Assembly (NCBI GenBank): GCA_051453625.1
Contig: JBOZIK010000001.1
Coordinates: 6,155,517-6,219,259, forward strand
Reading direction: 5' to 3'
Source: Welwitschia mirabilis
Lineage: Eukaryota > Gnetophyta > Gnetopsida > Welwitschiales
DNA: 63,743 nucleotides
Part shown: positions 47,780-59,749 of the stretch, in pieces
How positions within the stretch are numbered: position 1 is the stretch's first letter
How the letters are laid out: each line of letters starts with the position of its first letter
Translations under genes and position numbers: made by a program
The notes under the pieces: model-generated
Seen by the model: only the letters and a program-made list of their open reading frames with translations
Told to the model about the DNA's origin: nothing
The model's database searches: none

Positions 47780-48694
47780 GAAATGAGCCAAATGAGGACA
47801 TTTCCCTTAAACATATGGAAATGACATAAGATCCTATTATGTTTAGGAAATTCTAGAAAGGTTGTGAGAAAAATGCTTTAATTAGGCATCTATGTTTTCA
47901 AACTTAATTTTTAGAAGTACCTAATTTATAGAGATATCTTTTTATAGTTAGCTTTCATGACTCGTAATCAACCAATGTACTATACACTAGATAGGATCTC
48001 ACAAAAACATAAAGAAAGGATATTACATGTTTAATAACATGATAATTACATTCTCATCGAGTAAGAAGAAATAATATTAAGTTAAAACTTGTTCTAGAAT
48101 ATTTCTTCTTTGCACTCTAAGAAGATCTACTATTGTTTTCAACCTTCCATCAACTATTCAATTATTATATAATAATTCAACTAGACAAAGTCCTTGGATG
48201 ATTTAACATTCTAAGCCCATGGGAAGGAAGCATCTATTTCTAATGGTAGAATAAGGGCATTTTCTTGTACCTTTATGTTTATGATAATAATAGAAATTGC
48301 AAGGTTTAAAGATTATAACAACCTCTTCTATGTCATAAATGATAATGTCTAGCATTGGAATGAACATAAACTAAACCTATAATTTTATGGTTATTGATGA
48401 GATTTTGAAAGAGGAGATAATAGCTAAAGTTTTAAGCTTTTTAAAAACAACTCCATATCACATGTTATGAGACCTAATCAACAAGGTTTATATGTATCTT
48501 GCATGAGTGACAATCTTTGACTTTTTCTTATTTTAGGAATTATAAGATCAAACAATCTAAAGAAGAAAACTTTAGAGTTCTTTTAATGGTCATATCTTGC
48601 ATGAGTGGCAATCTTTGATTTTTTTTTTTTTAATTTCAGAATTAATAGTTCAATAATAAGAACTTGAAGAATGACAATACACACTACTATATTA
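47780..48694 (+). repeat. Repeat family B, copy 2
   Basis: The partner of copy 1 with its two blocks in the opposite order (47,780-47,950, then 47,999-48,694). It ends exactly where the copia LTR begins, which suggests that the retroelement inserted into it. Confidence 0.7.
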
Positions 48695-50640
48695 TGGATT
48701 ATTAAGTTAATATTTATTAATTGAATGTTAAACTAACATTTTCTATTTAGTAAAACATGTTTTACCTTGTGTATAAAATATTAATCATTAAGTTTATAAT
48801 CTAGAATAATTTATTACAATTTAAACCTAAACCTATTAGTTCTTATACCCTATTGAGGGATTAACCAAATTCCTAAGAGATTGATTGAACCTAAAGCTTA
48901 CACTAAAATGAACTAAATTTAGAGGGGTTAACCAGAAACATGAGGGGTCAACTAGATATGAGCATCAAATACTTCACAGATGATCATTAAGGGGTCGATT
49001 GAACACATGAGGGTTGATTGAACTTGAGCATCTAATACTTCATAGCCGATTGTTAAGGGGTCGACCAAATTCCTGAGGGGTCGACCAGACCTAAACATCA
49101 AACTCTTGTAGCCAATCGTTAAGGGCTCGAATAGATTCCTGAGGGGTCAACCAGACCTAGAGTGATGTTTTCACCCTTTATTAATAAGGGACTGACCAGA
49201 TATTTGTGGGGTTAACTAGACCTAGAGCAAAAAATAGTGTTGCAATTTTTCCTAAATAAGGGGGTGACTGGATGAACATGTAAGTGACCAGACTAGTGGT
49301 TGACCAAATCCTAAGGAGCCAACTAGACATGTAGCTATAAGAAATAGGGGTCAACTTGAAGAACATGAGGATGACCCACTTCAATAACGACATCNNNNNN
49401 NNNNNNNNNNNNNNNNNNNNNNNNNNNNNNNNNNNNNNNNNNNNNNNNNNNNNNNNNNNNNNNNNNNNNNNNNNNNNNNNNNNNNNNNNNNNNNNNNNNN
49501 NNNNNNNNNNNNNNNNNNNNNNNNNNNNNNNNNNNNNNNNNNNNNNNNNNNNNNNNNNNNNNNNNNNNNNNNNNNNNNNNNNNNNNNNNNNNNNNNNNNN
49601 NNNNNNNNNNNNNNNNNNNNNNNNNNNNNNNNNNNNNNNNNNNNNNNNNNNNNNNNNNNNNNNNNNNNNNNNNNNNNNNNNNNNNNNNNNNNNNNNNNNN
49701 NNNNNNNNNNNNNNNNNNNNNNNNNNNNNNNNNNNNNNNNNNNNNNNNNNNNNNNNNNNNNNNNNNNNNNNNNNNNNNNNNNNNNNNNNNNNNNNNNNNN
49801 NNNNNNNNNNNNNNNNNNNNNNNNNNNNNNNNNNNNNNNNNNNNNNNNNNNNNNNNNNNNNNNNNNNNNNNNNNNNNNNNNNNNNNNNNNNNNNNNNNNN
49901 NNNNNNNNNNNNNNNNNNNNATTTCGAAGAGTTGACTGATTGTGATAGAAATAGGATTTTTCTAGCCGTTATGAACCCATTTTTTATCTATTGAAAGGTA
50001 TTTTTACTTGTAACATCCTTAAAAGACTTCTCTTGTCTATTTCTTAAGAGTTAAAATCACTAAATAATTTTTAAATAATTGTGAAATCATAGTTGTACTT
50101 ATTGGCATATTCTTTACCTGATCAAAGACAATATAAGAGCTATCATTATTATTGTGTACTTGGTCAAGTTAGTTTCACTGTATGCTTATGGATTGTACCA
50201 TCTTCTCAAGCAGGGTAGTAATACTATTCTTGAGCTAGAGATTAGATGAAACTTATGTATTTTGGCATACCATTATTACTGCTTTACACTCTTGCTAAAG
50301 GTTAAGATTAAGCCTTAGAAAAATACGATCGTAAAGGTTACAGGTGGACCTAAAATACCTAGAAAAAGATTAATGAAGATCCATATCAGGCTTGAATAAA
50401 AGCTGATCATCGAAAGTGGAGTAGGAGGTTTCCTGAACCACTATAAATCTTGTGTGCATCCTGATTAGTATTTTTATGCTTTCTGTTCTTTATTTTTTAG
50501 AATAGCTTCAGCTTTATTTGCATAAATATTTTAATGTTTATTTTAAGTAAAGATATATTTATAAATATTTAATTATTTTTTAAATCCTATTCATCTCCCC
50601 ACCCCTCCGCCCTAAACCCAAGGTTCTTGATCTTGCTTTT
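48695..50640 (+). mobile_element. 5' LTR of a SIRE/Maximus-like copia element
   Basis: After TGGATTATTAAG it follows the LTR at 36,401 (GTTAAACTAAC, then TTGTGTATAAAATATTAA). It contains a minisatellite of GGGGTCGACC words at 48,850-49,200, a 526-base gap (49,395-49,920) and a U5 with CATCTCCCCACCCCTCC near 50,590. The end before gag is approximate. A TAGTATCGAAACTTGG near 50,641 may be a degenerate primer site. Confidence 0.7.
48850..49200 (+). repeat. LTR minisatellite with GTCGACC words
   Basis: A unit of about 65-80 bases recurs four to five times, each with GTTAAGGGGTCGA..GA, then CCTGAGGGGTC.ACCAGACCTA and a CATC.AA..CT segment. The related LTR at 36.5-37.0 kb carries the same words in a looser array. 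Confidence 0.7.
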
Positions 50641-50689
50641 AGTATCGAAACTTGGTAGAGTTCATGTTAGATCCTAATAGATCTAGATT

Positions 50690-53310
50690 TCTAAACCATA
50701 AAAATAAGTAACTCTTCAAATGGTTTTTCCATTGGTCATCCACCCATGCTTGATGAATAAATCTATGCATATTGAAAAGCCCATATGGGGATTCTTCTTA
50801 GATCCTTAGATGCAGACATTGAAGAGGTTATTTACAATGGTTATATTATGACCACTTTGACTAAAATAGATGTTCATGAAAATACCATTATAATAGAAAA
50901 AAAAAGACTAATAAATCCTCACTGATAGATTCAAAACTATCATAGAAATCCATGCTCTTAATGCAATTTTTATGTAGTTTATGTAGATGAGTTTAAATGA
51001 ATTATAAACTATGATCATGCAAAAGAAGCTTAGTACATCCTTAAAATAGCACATGAAGAACATTCATCATTAGGTAGGCAAAACTCCAAATGCTTATTTC
51101 CAAGTTTAAAGACATTTATATGGATGACCAAGAGACACTATAGAAATTCTTTGCCAGACTTATAGACATTGTAAATTCCATGACAAGTCTAGGTAAAAGA
51201 ATGAATAAGGTAAAAGTGATTTAAAAAGTGTTGATATACCTCCAAAAAGATTTACGCCAAAAGTTACTGTAATTGAAGAAATCAAGAATATAGATCTAAT
51301 TACACTCGAGGAATTACAGAATAATTTATAAACTTATGAATTAAAATTTTCTAAAGATAAAAAGAAAGGTATTTATTTAAAATGTATGTAGGAAGAATAC
51401 AAATAAGAAAAATTAGACAAAGATCTTGATGATGATAAAGTTGCCCTACTAGCAAGGAGATTTAAAAAATTTTTACACAGAAGAAAGAAATAAGGTAAGC
51501 CAAGCAGAGGATTAAAAAGAAATCACTTCAAGTTCAGAAAAGATCAAGAAAAAGAAAAGAAGATCCAATGTTATGCTTGAAAAGGCTATGGACACAGGGA
51601 AAACAAGTGTTCAAACAATAAGAGAGATTATAAAAAGTTAATAACATCTTCATTCATTGCTATATGGAACAACGTAGATGAATAGGATGATAGAAGTTCT
51701 AGCCAAGAAATAAATAAAGATTAAAGTCTTTCATTCATGGCAATTTTGCGTTCATTACAGAACTTACCTTGCTCATTCAAACTAAATGATTTGGTTCTCA
51801 TTAAATAAGATCAAAATGAACTTGAAGGCATGTGTTAGAAACTTTACATGTACTATGAAAAATTGTCAAAATTCATCAATGATCTAAACAAGATTATAAA
51901 GACTCTCACTAAAGAAAAAGAGGAATTAAAAATGAAGTATAAGATGGTTAAATCTCAAAATTTTAATCTTTTTCTAAAAGTAAAGAACTTTTCACATTTT
52001 GTTAGTAAATTTTCAAGTAGTTCAACTAAATTGGAATAGATGCTTGGAATATAGAAAATAGCTCATAATAAGATAGATATTGGATTCATCTCCCAAAGGC
52101 CACAAATCAGCAAAATTAGGTAATATGACAACACAAGTTTATTTTTAAAATTACATGTCATTTTTGTAGTAAGTTAAGCCATTTCAAGTTATTTTTTAAT
52201 GCTTGAAGGTTGATGTTATTTTCAAATTTATTTAGTACCTTTATTTTTAAATTTATTCCAAGAGGAGTTATACCACATCAGTATAAAAGGACTAAGTGGG
52301 TAAAAGCTAATAATTTGAAAAATCTTTTGATTCAAATAGCTTTCAAGATTTCAAAGGGAACTAGTTGGTATTTAAATAGAACCTACTCTAGATATATGAT
52401 AGAAGACAATTCTAGATTCAAATAGCTAGATGACTTCGATAGTAAAGAAGTTACCTTCAGTGATAATGGAAGAGCCAAGATTGAAGGAATCAAAAGCATT
52501 GGTTAAGGTAACTTGCCCAAAATAAATGAAGTCTTATATGTAAATGGTTTAAAGCATAATTTACTTAGCATTAGTCAAATTTGTGATAAAGGTTATAAGG
52601 TTGTTTTCGATAATATGAAATGCAAAGTTAGAAATGACAAAATGAATGATATTATTCTTAAAGCGAATAGAATAGATAATGTCTATAGCATTAATCAATT
52701 TTTTTTGCTTATTATTTTTCTCATGTAAACCAAAAAGAGCTTTGACATAAACATTTAGATCATGAAAATTATGATCATTTAAAAATGATTATTAGAAAAG
52801 ATATTATCAGAGGAATTCCAAAAATTAATATTAAAAAACATGATCTTTGTAAAGCATGACAGAAAGGAAAATAAGGAAGAACATCATGTAAAAGTAAAAA
52901 TTAAGTTTCCATGATAATGCCTTTAGAGATTATTCATATGAACTTGGTAGGAATAGCCTAAACCCAAAGTCTAAGAGGAAAAAGATATTTTTAATGATGG
53001 CTGATAACTTCTCAAGATACGCTTGGGCTTTCTTTCTTGCTAACAAATCTAAAACATATAAACATTAGATTGAAATATGCAATAAAATTCAAAATGAAAA
53101 AGATTGTATATTGCAGTGTAAGTTTATGCAATCTTGAAGTCCTTTAGGTAAACCTATAAATCATAACTTGTAGAAAACACATACTATATAAAAGAAGTTC
53201 ACCTGAATGTCATAATCGAATAAAGGCACTAGACTTAAAGTTAGAGAATTAATTTTTCCAAAGTATTTTTAGTCTTTTTGTCTTATAAAAACTAAAATAA
53301 AATACATAAG
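50690..53310 (+). pseudogene. SIRE/Maximus-like copia gag and part of pol, decayed
   Basis: Gag: DADIEEVIYNGY near 50,810 and further gag-like words to 51,330. A CCHC zinc knuckle at 51,569-51,610 reads CYA, stop, KGYGHRENKC, with the second Cys codon now TGA. A coiled, Lys/Glu-rich part follows at 51,848-52,039. Pol: VTFSDNGRAKIEGIKSIG near 52,450, LPKINEVLYVNGLKHNLLS and ISQICDKGYKVVF at 52,513-52,610, KANRIDNVYSI near 52,660, then integrase words ADNFSRYAWAFFLANK near 52,998-53,045 and LIFPKYF near 53,250. The order (gag, knuckle, protease/GAG-pre-integrase, integrase) is that of copia. Reverse transcriptase, RNase H and a 3' LTR are missing, and the element is broken at or before the gap at 53,315. 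Confidence 0.85.
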
Positions 53311-53324
53311 TAAANNNNNNNNNN

Positions 53325-54480
53325 AATATGAAATGCAGTCAATGGAAATGGAAATAGATCCTACTTAGATCCTAGTCTTTCTGTCACAAAGACTACTTTC
53401 TCTATAACTTATATCAATTAAGAAGATCATCCACTAGTTTTTAACCACTATAAACTATGAGATCTATCCAAGTAAGAATATGTAACATTCAAGATGACAT
53501 GAGATGGAATGTAATGTAAGTCTACTACTATGAACCAAGGTCAACCTTAATAAAGGTTACCCCTATGATCTAAATAAATCACAGATCTGTCACGCAACTA
53601 TGATGAACTTAAACCATAAGAGACATTCACAATATTGGAATAAGAAATTGTATTAACTCAAAGAGTATTCAGAACATACATCCACTTACAATCAAAATAG
53701 CATCATCTTAATGAAAGAGACTCAGCCTAACACCAAGGAGACTCCTTTCTATAACACTGGATGGACCTCTTGATCTTCAATCCTCTGTCACAAGTATTGG
53801 GTACAAAATATGGTTTAGAAGTAAAGGAGAGTAGGGTATTTATAGTTTTATAATGAAAGTTCTAGAACTATAACCCTAGATGTTAGTGAAGAAAACCCTA
53901 ACAGCCCATATGGGTCATTTGACCCCATTTACAATAATATTTATTTTAGAACATGTAAAAATAGTTGTCGTCTTGACTATCATGGGAATAACTCTAGGGA
54001 CAACACTAGGTGTTACCTGCCTCCATGAGTTCCATGTGCTATTATCAGCCCTGCAAGTTATCTGCTTATGTTACTGGTGTTGTCATCCTAGCTGTCGTGT
54101 GGACGACATAGGAGATGACACTCCTAATACTCCATGTGCTCCATGTGCTGTCATGTACTGCCATGTCATGATGGGTAGCAGAGTTATCGTCCTGACTATC
54201 GTGGGGAAAACAGTGGGAACGATACCTATGCCAAGCTCTTCAAGTAGAGTAAATTAGCCTTCTTCGCCCTTAGTCTTTTTTCAATATGCTAAGTATCAGA
54301 ACTTGCCTGAAATGCCTCAAATTATGTTAAGAATTACGTGTTTCTGTGATCATCCTATCATCTCTCCATAATCAGTAGAATTATATCTAAACTTATATAA
54401 ATGTTTTGCAAAAGTACTCCAAATACACCATCAAATTCTTATAAATTGGCATTGCAACATAGCCCCCTATTTAGCCTTGT
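53325..54480 (-). mobile_element. Antisense LTR-like sequence
   Basis: On the minus strand there is a GC-richer U3-like part (54,250-53,950) with repeated TGACAT/GTCGTC words, a TATA box CTATAAATA (53,845-53,837), and downstream AATGTCTCTTATGG near 53,630, matching AATGTCTCTTATG in the 31-kb insert. The boundaries are not defined. The 54-kb and 31-kb copies are probably members of one LTR family in opposite orientation. Confidence 0.5.
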
Positions 54481-55800
54481 TAGTCCCTAACAAAGTAGGT
54501 GATCAACTAGATTACGAGTTAATTTGACTAAAATAATCATTAACTAAAGAAATGGAATTTGAGTTCTATTTATCATGCAGGAATAGATGACAATAATTCA
54601 TTAATACAATTACCATCTTAGTCATAAGCCCCCTACTTAAACACATCATAATAGACCAAAAAAATGTCATACACATAAGCAAATCATAGAATGTAATAGT
54701 GATAGTTTAAAAAAAATACTANNNNNNNNNNNNNNNNNNNNNNNNNNNNNNNNNNNNNNNNNNNNNNNNNNNNNNNNNNNNNNNNNNNNNNNNNNNNNNN
54801 NNNNNNNNNNNNNNNNNNNNNNNNNNNNNNNNNNNNNNNNNNNNNNNNNNNNNNNNNNNNNNNNNNNNNNNNNNNNNNNNNNNNNNNNNNNNNNNNNNNN
54901 NNNNNNNNNNNNNNNNNNNNNNNNNNNNNNNNNNNNNNNNNNNNNNNNNNNNNNNNNNNNNNNNNNNNNNNNNNNNNNNNNNNNNNNNNNNNNNNNNNNN
55001 NNNNNNNNNNNNNNNNNNNNNNNNNNNNNNNNNNNNNNNNNNNNNNNNNNNNNNNNNNNNNNNNNNNNNNNNNNNNNNNNNNNNNNNNNNNNNNNNNNNN
55101 NNNNNNNNNNNNNNNNNNNNNNNNNNNNNNNNNNNNNNNNNGACAGCATTAAAAATAAGTTGTTTGGATAGATTAGAAAATTTCCACAAAGATCTAACAG
55201 TAATCAATTAGTGGAAAAGTAGTAGAAAAAACAGAAATATGGTAAAAAGTGAAGAAATATTCAGAAAGACATGACCATTATGAAAGAAGCATCATGAGAT
55301 AAAATAATGTAGGTAGTAGAAGAAAGTAATGCATTAGAAGTATGCCTCTAATGTGTCCTAGAAATCATGAGAGTTCAAAATCTATAAGTGGATATACGAA
55401 AAGCCACAAAACCACAAAACCATAGGTTAATTAAAATCCTAGGTCATGTAAAATGAAATTTCTTTAATTTAACTAACTAGATATCAAAATTTGAACTATA
55501 CATGTTAACATATCTAATAAATTAAAAATAAGTTCATAGTTATTAAATGTCTGATAATATTAGCTTGAATAAGGAACATNNNNNNNNNNCATAGTATTAC
55601 AAAGATGATGATCTAATCATACCTTTCTACATCAATAGGATAATATAAGACTACCAAGAAAACCTTTATAATTAGCATACCTTGACATCTTCAATTCCAA
55701 GGTTGCTAATGCAATACTATGACAAAAAATGAATATTGAAGTAGTGCATTATTTTTTAGATTGTTAAAGACATACTAAAAAATTAGTAAAAATGTAATAT
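54480..55800. other. No gene recognised; two gaps
   Basis: A 420-base gap (54,722-55,141) and a 10-base gap (55,580-55,589). Open frames across the large gap consist of N. The remaining sequence is AT-rich without motifs. Confidence 0.5.
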
Positions 55801-55839
55801 GAAGGTAGAACAAGGTCTACTACATCAATATCAAGCTCT

Positions 55840-56330
55840 ATATTGATATGTCTATAAATTATCCATGTTATCAACATAGTAGCAAATGAAAATTAAAGAA
55901 AAATAAAAATAGGAAACACAAATAATCAGCACACAAGAATTTATATGATTTGGCATCTATCTCACCTAGATTCATAAGAAAGTAGTGCAAACTTGTATTT
56001 TTGAAATCAACATAAATAAGATTCACAAGGTAAAAATGGCCTTTTTAAGAGAATAAAATCCTATTTTCCTTCTATGGAGAGAACAGGGGAAATCCTAAGA
56101 ACAAATAAATTTCAATGTATTTTAAATTGACCTAATTGAAAAAGATACATCGTAAAACATGCTTTGTGTGATTTTGAATTTTAACCACAAAATCGAACAT
56201 AAATATCAATTTAACAGTATAAGAGTGTGATTAAAACATAGATTTGGCTTCACATCCAATGAATTACACCAATAATCCTAATGATCCACCTTTCATTATG
56301 AAGTAGAATTCAACTCAATTATGCTTCATG
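55840..56330 (-). mobile_element. Possible antisense copia LTR fragment
   Basis: CACACAAGAATTTATATGATTTGGCA, split as CACACAAGAATTTATATG plus ATTTGGCA near 55,930, followed by ATTCATAAG and ..GTGCAAAC, resembles the U5/R region of plant copia LTRs read in antisense. No partner LTR or boundaries were found. Confidence 0.3.
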
Positions 56331-56339
56331 TAGTGCTTT

Positions 56340-58040
56340 TGACATCCTAGAACATGAATAACCGATGGCATCAACTCCTCTATTAAGTTCACATGCTACT
56401 TTATCATACTCTTATATCAATAACAAGCTAACACTTTTTGGTTATCTAACCAAAACCACATATGGTAGGGATATCTCCATCATGAGCCTTAATCAAATAT
56501 TTTTCTATTATGTCCTTCTATATGTATGTTTTTCAACTCATAACTTTATAAAGTCTATAATAAAATTTCTGAAGAGAGAAGACAGAAGGTATTTTAGACC
56601 CTTTATATCCTTCTTCACACTTATTTAAGGAAATATGGAACTTTATTCATTTTAAGAACCTTATGAAATCCACTATCCAATTATGTAAAAAGATAAAATA
56701 AGCATATGACCTAAGGCCTCTAAAACCTTCAAATGTTTTTTTTACACCTCCTACCTATAATGTAATAGCTTAAGTATCACACTTATGTTATGAAGTAAAA
56801 TGAACAACAATTCAAGGGATATATGCTCTAATTAAGTATGGAGAAAATTCAAGACCAATATGACATTATGATGCTCATGTTTATGGTTGTACCTTACTAT
56901 GTCAAACATCACATTCTATCACATGAATTACAAATATATTCTTATGAATGAAATATTTGTATGTTAACTAAAACAGTTTTAATCCTTGCAACTCAAGTAT
57001 TTAGCTATCTTACACTACCTTGAATTTTTTAATTTTTCTATGCATGTGTTTAACTATGAATAAAACTAGCTGATAATGTGTTTGAAAGGTAAAAAAAATA
57101 AAACACTTTAACATAGAATAATTTAGATATTTTCTTATATTTTCCTTTGTGAATAACTTATATTTTTTTAGGTTAATTCAAACTCATAAGATTTTTCAAT
57201 AAGTTAGACCTATTTAAGTTATAGATGATAAAGTTATTTAAGCTTTAGAAGAGAAAGAAGGACTTTAACCATAAAACAATAAACATGCAAGTAAATTTGG
57301 AGACCACAAAGAGATAGATCTATGCTATAGCAAGACTCCTGCAACTATTTCTAGAGGATTAACTTTTTTCACTTTATGAAATGTATATTTTTGATTTGAT
57401 AATTAAATAGTCAATAATGTGGACGTTTTCTAGTGATATTGCATTTTATTATCTTAAGACTTGGTCAAATTCTTATTTCATCAACACCTTGGGAACAAAG
57501 GTTGTGATTTATCAAGTATTTCAGTGGACCACTAAGAATATCAACATGAAAATAAATAAGATCTGTTATTATTTGCAAAATAGATTACATATATTATAAA
57601 TAATAACCAATTTAAAATGTAAATCATTACAAATTCAAAAATTTTTTATTCTCACTTACATGATCAGAAGGGGCACTAGAATCTTTACCTTGTTACTTAT
57701 ACTCTATATATGTCTAGTGTTTATGTTTGCTCTTGCACTTTATACCATGTTATACTTCTCAACATTACATTAGTCATTTCTTTAAAGACAAATTGGATTT
57801 TAACAAAAGCAATAAAAGCAATGACATTTTATTAATAGATGTTTTTGATTCATATATATTTTTTACATAAAGAACATTGAGTCACTTTTAAATTGTGAAT
57901 TTTTACATTTGTTGTATACTATTTGTGAAGTTAGTAATATTGTAAACACAAACATTATAGATAGTATGAATATGATCCAACCTAATATATTTTTTTTGCT
58001 TATTTTTTCCTTGATAACATTAACCAATGTGCATTGGGGA
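56340..58040. other. No gene recognised
   Basis: AT-rich sequence with several short open frames, none resembling a known family. Confidence 0.45.
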
Positions 58041-58044
58041 ACTG

Positions 58045-58620
58045 CATCGATAGCATAGAATTTAGCCAAAATCCTTTCATTTTCCTCTCAATTTCCTATA
58101 TTTATCATATCATCACAAAATTTTAGGATATTCACTACAATAATAAAGACATATATCATACTTTTCATGTTAGTCATGTTATCCTAGGAAATTTTGTAGG
58201 TGAGTCAAATCCATCTGACATGGCCAAAAGGTATAAATGCAATGGAATATTATTAAGAATTATTCTATTCTTCTAAAATAAATTAGTAGTCATACAATAA
58301 TGCTATCAATTACTTTAATGTTAGCATGATTCCTAGCTTTAAGCTTATTAACATCATCTTTGTTTCTATATGAATGTACTTTATTTATAACTATATTAAA
58401 CACCTTTCTTGCTAAGGCTAAATCATCCTCATCAGGCCTTCAGAATGAGTAAAATGTTATAAAGCCATAAATAAACATAAAATTATGAAATTATATTAGA
58501 GAATAATATCAATTTAATACCTTTCTCCTTGCATTTCCTTTTTTTCTTTGTGAGCCTTATTTATAATCTTATTTATAAAAGACTCATCCACAAACCATGA
58601 TCAAACCACAATTAAAACTA
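58045..58620 (-). other. Unidentified coding-like exons, antisense
   Basis: Three stretches on the minus strand look exon-like. 58,610-58,532 reads FVDESFINKIINKAHKEKK then EMQGER, and ends at a GT donor. 58,436-58,315, after an acceptor-like TTCTGAAG, reads DEDDLALARKVFNIVINK then VHSYRNKDDVNKLKARNHAN. 58,080-57,990 contains LAKFYAIDAVPQCTLVNVIK. Their charge pattern and splice-like borders suggest a real gene or transposon gene once ran here, possibly the same transcript as the exon at 59,482. I do not recognise the family. Confidence 0.4.
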
Positions 58621-58904
58621 AATTAAATTAAAACAAATAAATCCATGGTGGTGAACATAAAAAAAAACCAATGTTACATACAAGTATTTGTAATATCATT
58701 TAGGGATAAATTATTTGATGCATAACTACTAGAATCTAAGCTATGATTGTGAGCTTAATATTGGGTTAGAATTTGTATAATGTCATGTGCCTTTAGAATG
58801 TTACATTGACACTTTATATTATGTAACATAAAGATATGTCTGACATGGTTCAAGTTTCTTGAAAACTTTTTGGAAAAATATGGTATGAATAAGATTATAC
58901 ACAT

Positions 58905-59010
58905 GCAATATTCTAGCATCCATCAAACAAAATGCTAGCATCTTTATGAATGTTCATAGTATCTAATCTAGATTTTCAAGATTTGATTCTAGGTGTATGA
59001 AGAACAAATG
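58905..59010 (+). repeat. Fragment of the family A LTR
   Basis: ATCAAACAAAATGCTAGCAT, then TTTATGAATGTTCATAGTATC and TTCAAGATTTGATTCTAGG, match 46,190-46,265 and the reverse complement of 1,430-1,500. An isolated piece about 100 bp long. Confidence 0.75.
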
Positions 59011-59189
59011 TTCATAATTACACATAATCATGTTTCACGATATTTCAAGTTCTAAACAATGTATAGGCTTTTGCTTAGGCTTTTGAAAAGCACAATAATA
59101 CTATAGAAGCCTATACAAAAGAAAGAAGAAAGAAAAAAAGGTAATCTTTGATTTTTTAATGCATGAAACCTCCATAAGATTAATGTTTT

Positions 59190-59745
59190 GAAATGACTTT
59201 GATTAATGCCAAGGCATGTATAAGAAACACAGTTCAAACCTCCAATATCTAAAAATCATTCGATGAGACAATTAAAATTCAAAAATAATATGGATAGTAA
59301 TACCTTGTCATTTTGTTATTGCTGCTTCTTAGTTTTTCTGTGTCTTTTCTTTTTATGTTTATCAAATTGTGAATCTAATTTTTGCTTAATTTTAACTTGG
59401 TATTTGTCTAACCTTTCCATCTGCTTTTTCTTTTCCTTATTTGACCCTAAATCATGTTTAATTAATGTGTCCTTTGGATCCATTACTTAAAAACCTTCTA
59501 AAACACCATAAACATTACATAAATATATATACTGAAATAATAAATTCACTAAATATCTAGCTTTCAAAATGATAGCATTAGAAAAAGATAAAAATGGTTG
59601 TTACAAGTTTAAGGATTGAAAAAAATAAAAAACTAAAATTAACTAGAAAAAGTTAAAATGCTAGAACTAATATAAATACACTTATTACTGTATTTGATGA
59701 AACACTACTAAAAATAGCATAAAATTTCCACATTTATTAAGATTA
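59190..59745 (-). repeat. Repeat family C, copy 1
   Basis: The reverse complement matches 62,045-62,530 at roughly 80% with a few indels, forming an inverted pair about 2.3 kb apart. Copy 1 contains the exon at 59,482-59,303 and continues beyond the point where copy 2 is cut by an LTR. Confidence 0.8.
59303..59482 (-). CDS. Unidentified lysine-rich first exon in family C
   Basis: On the minus strand an ATG at 59,482-59,480 opens MDPKDTLIKHDL, a charged stretch KEKKKQMERLDKYQVKIKQK, and a basic end DKHKKKRHRKTKKQQ. A TAA follows that corresponds to CAA in copy 2, then QNDK and a donor-like GTATTACTA. The shared position of the donor in both copies supports an exon of about 60 codons. The protein would be highly basic and probably helical. 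No family is recognised; it may belong to a transposon carried by family C. Confidence 0.4.
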
Positions 59746-59749
59746 CTAT

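Noticed and set aside
58133-58150. CACTACAATAATAAAG as a CACTA terminus
   Set aside because: No matching inverted end, no subterminal array and no target duplication found.
59706-59722. CACTACTAAAAATAGC as a second CACTA terminus
   Set aside because: It lies inside family C, is not conserved as CACTA in the other copy, and has no subterminal repeats or partner end.
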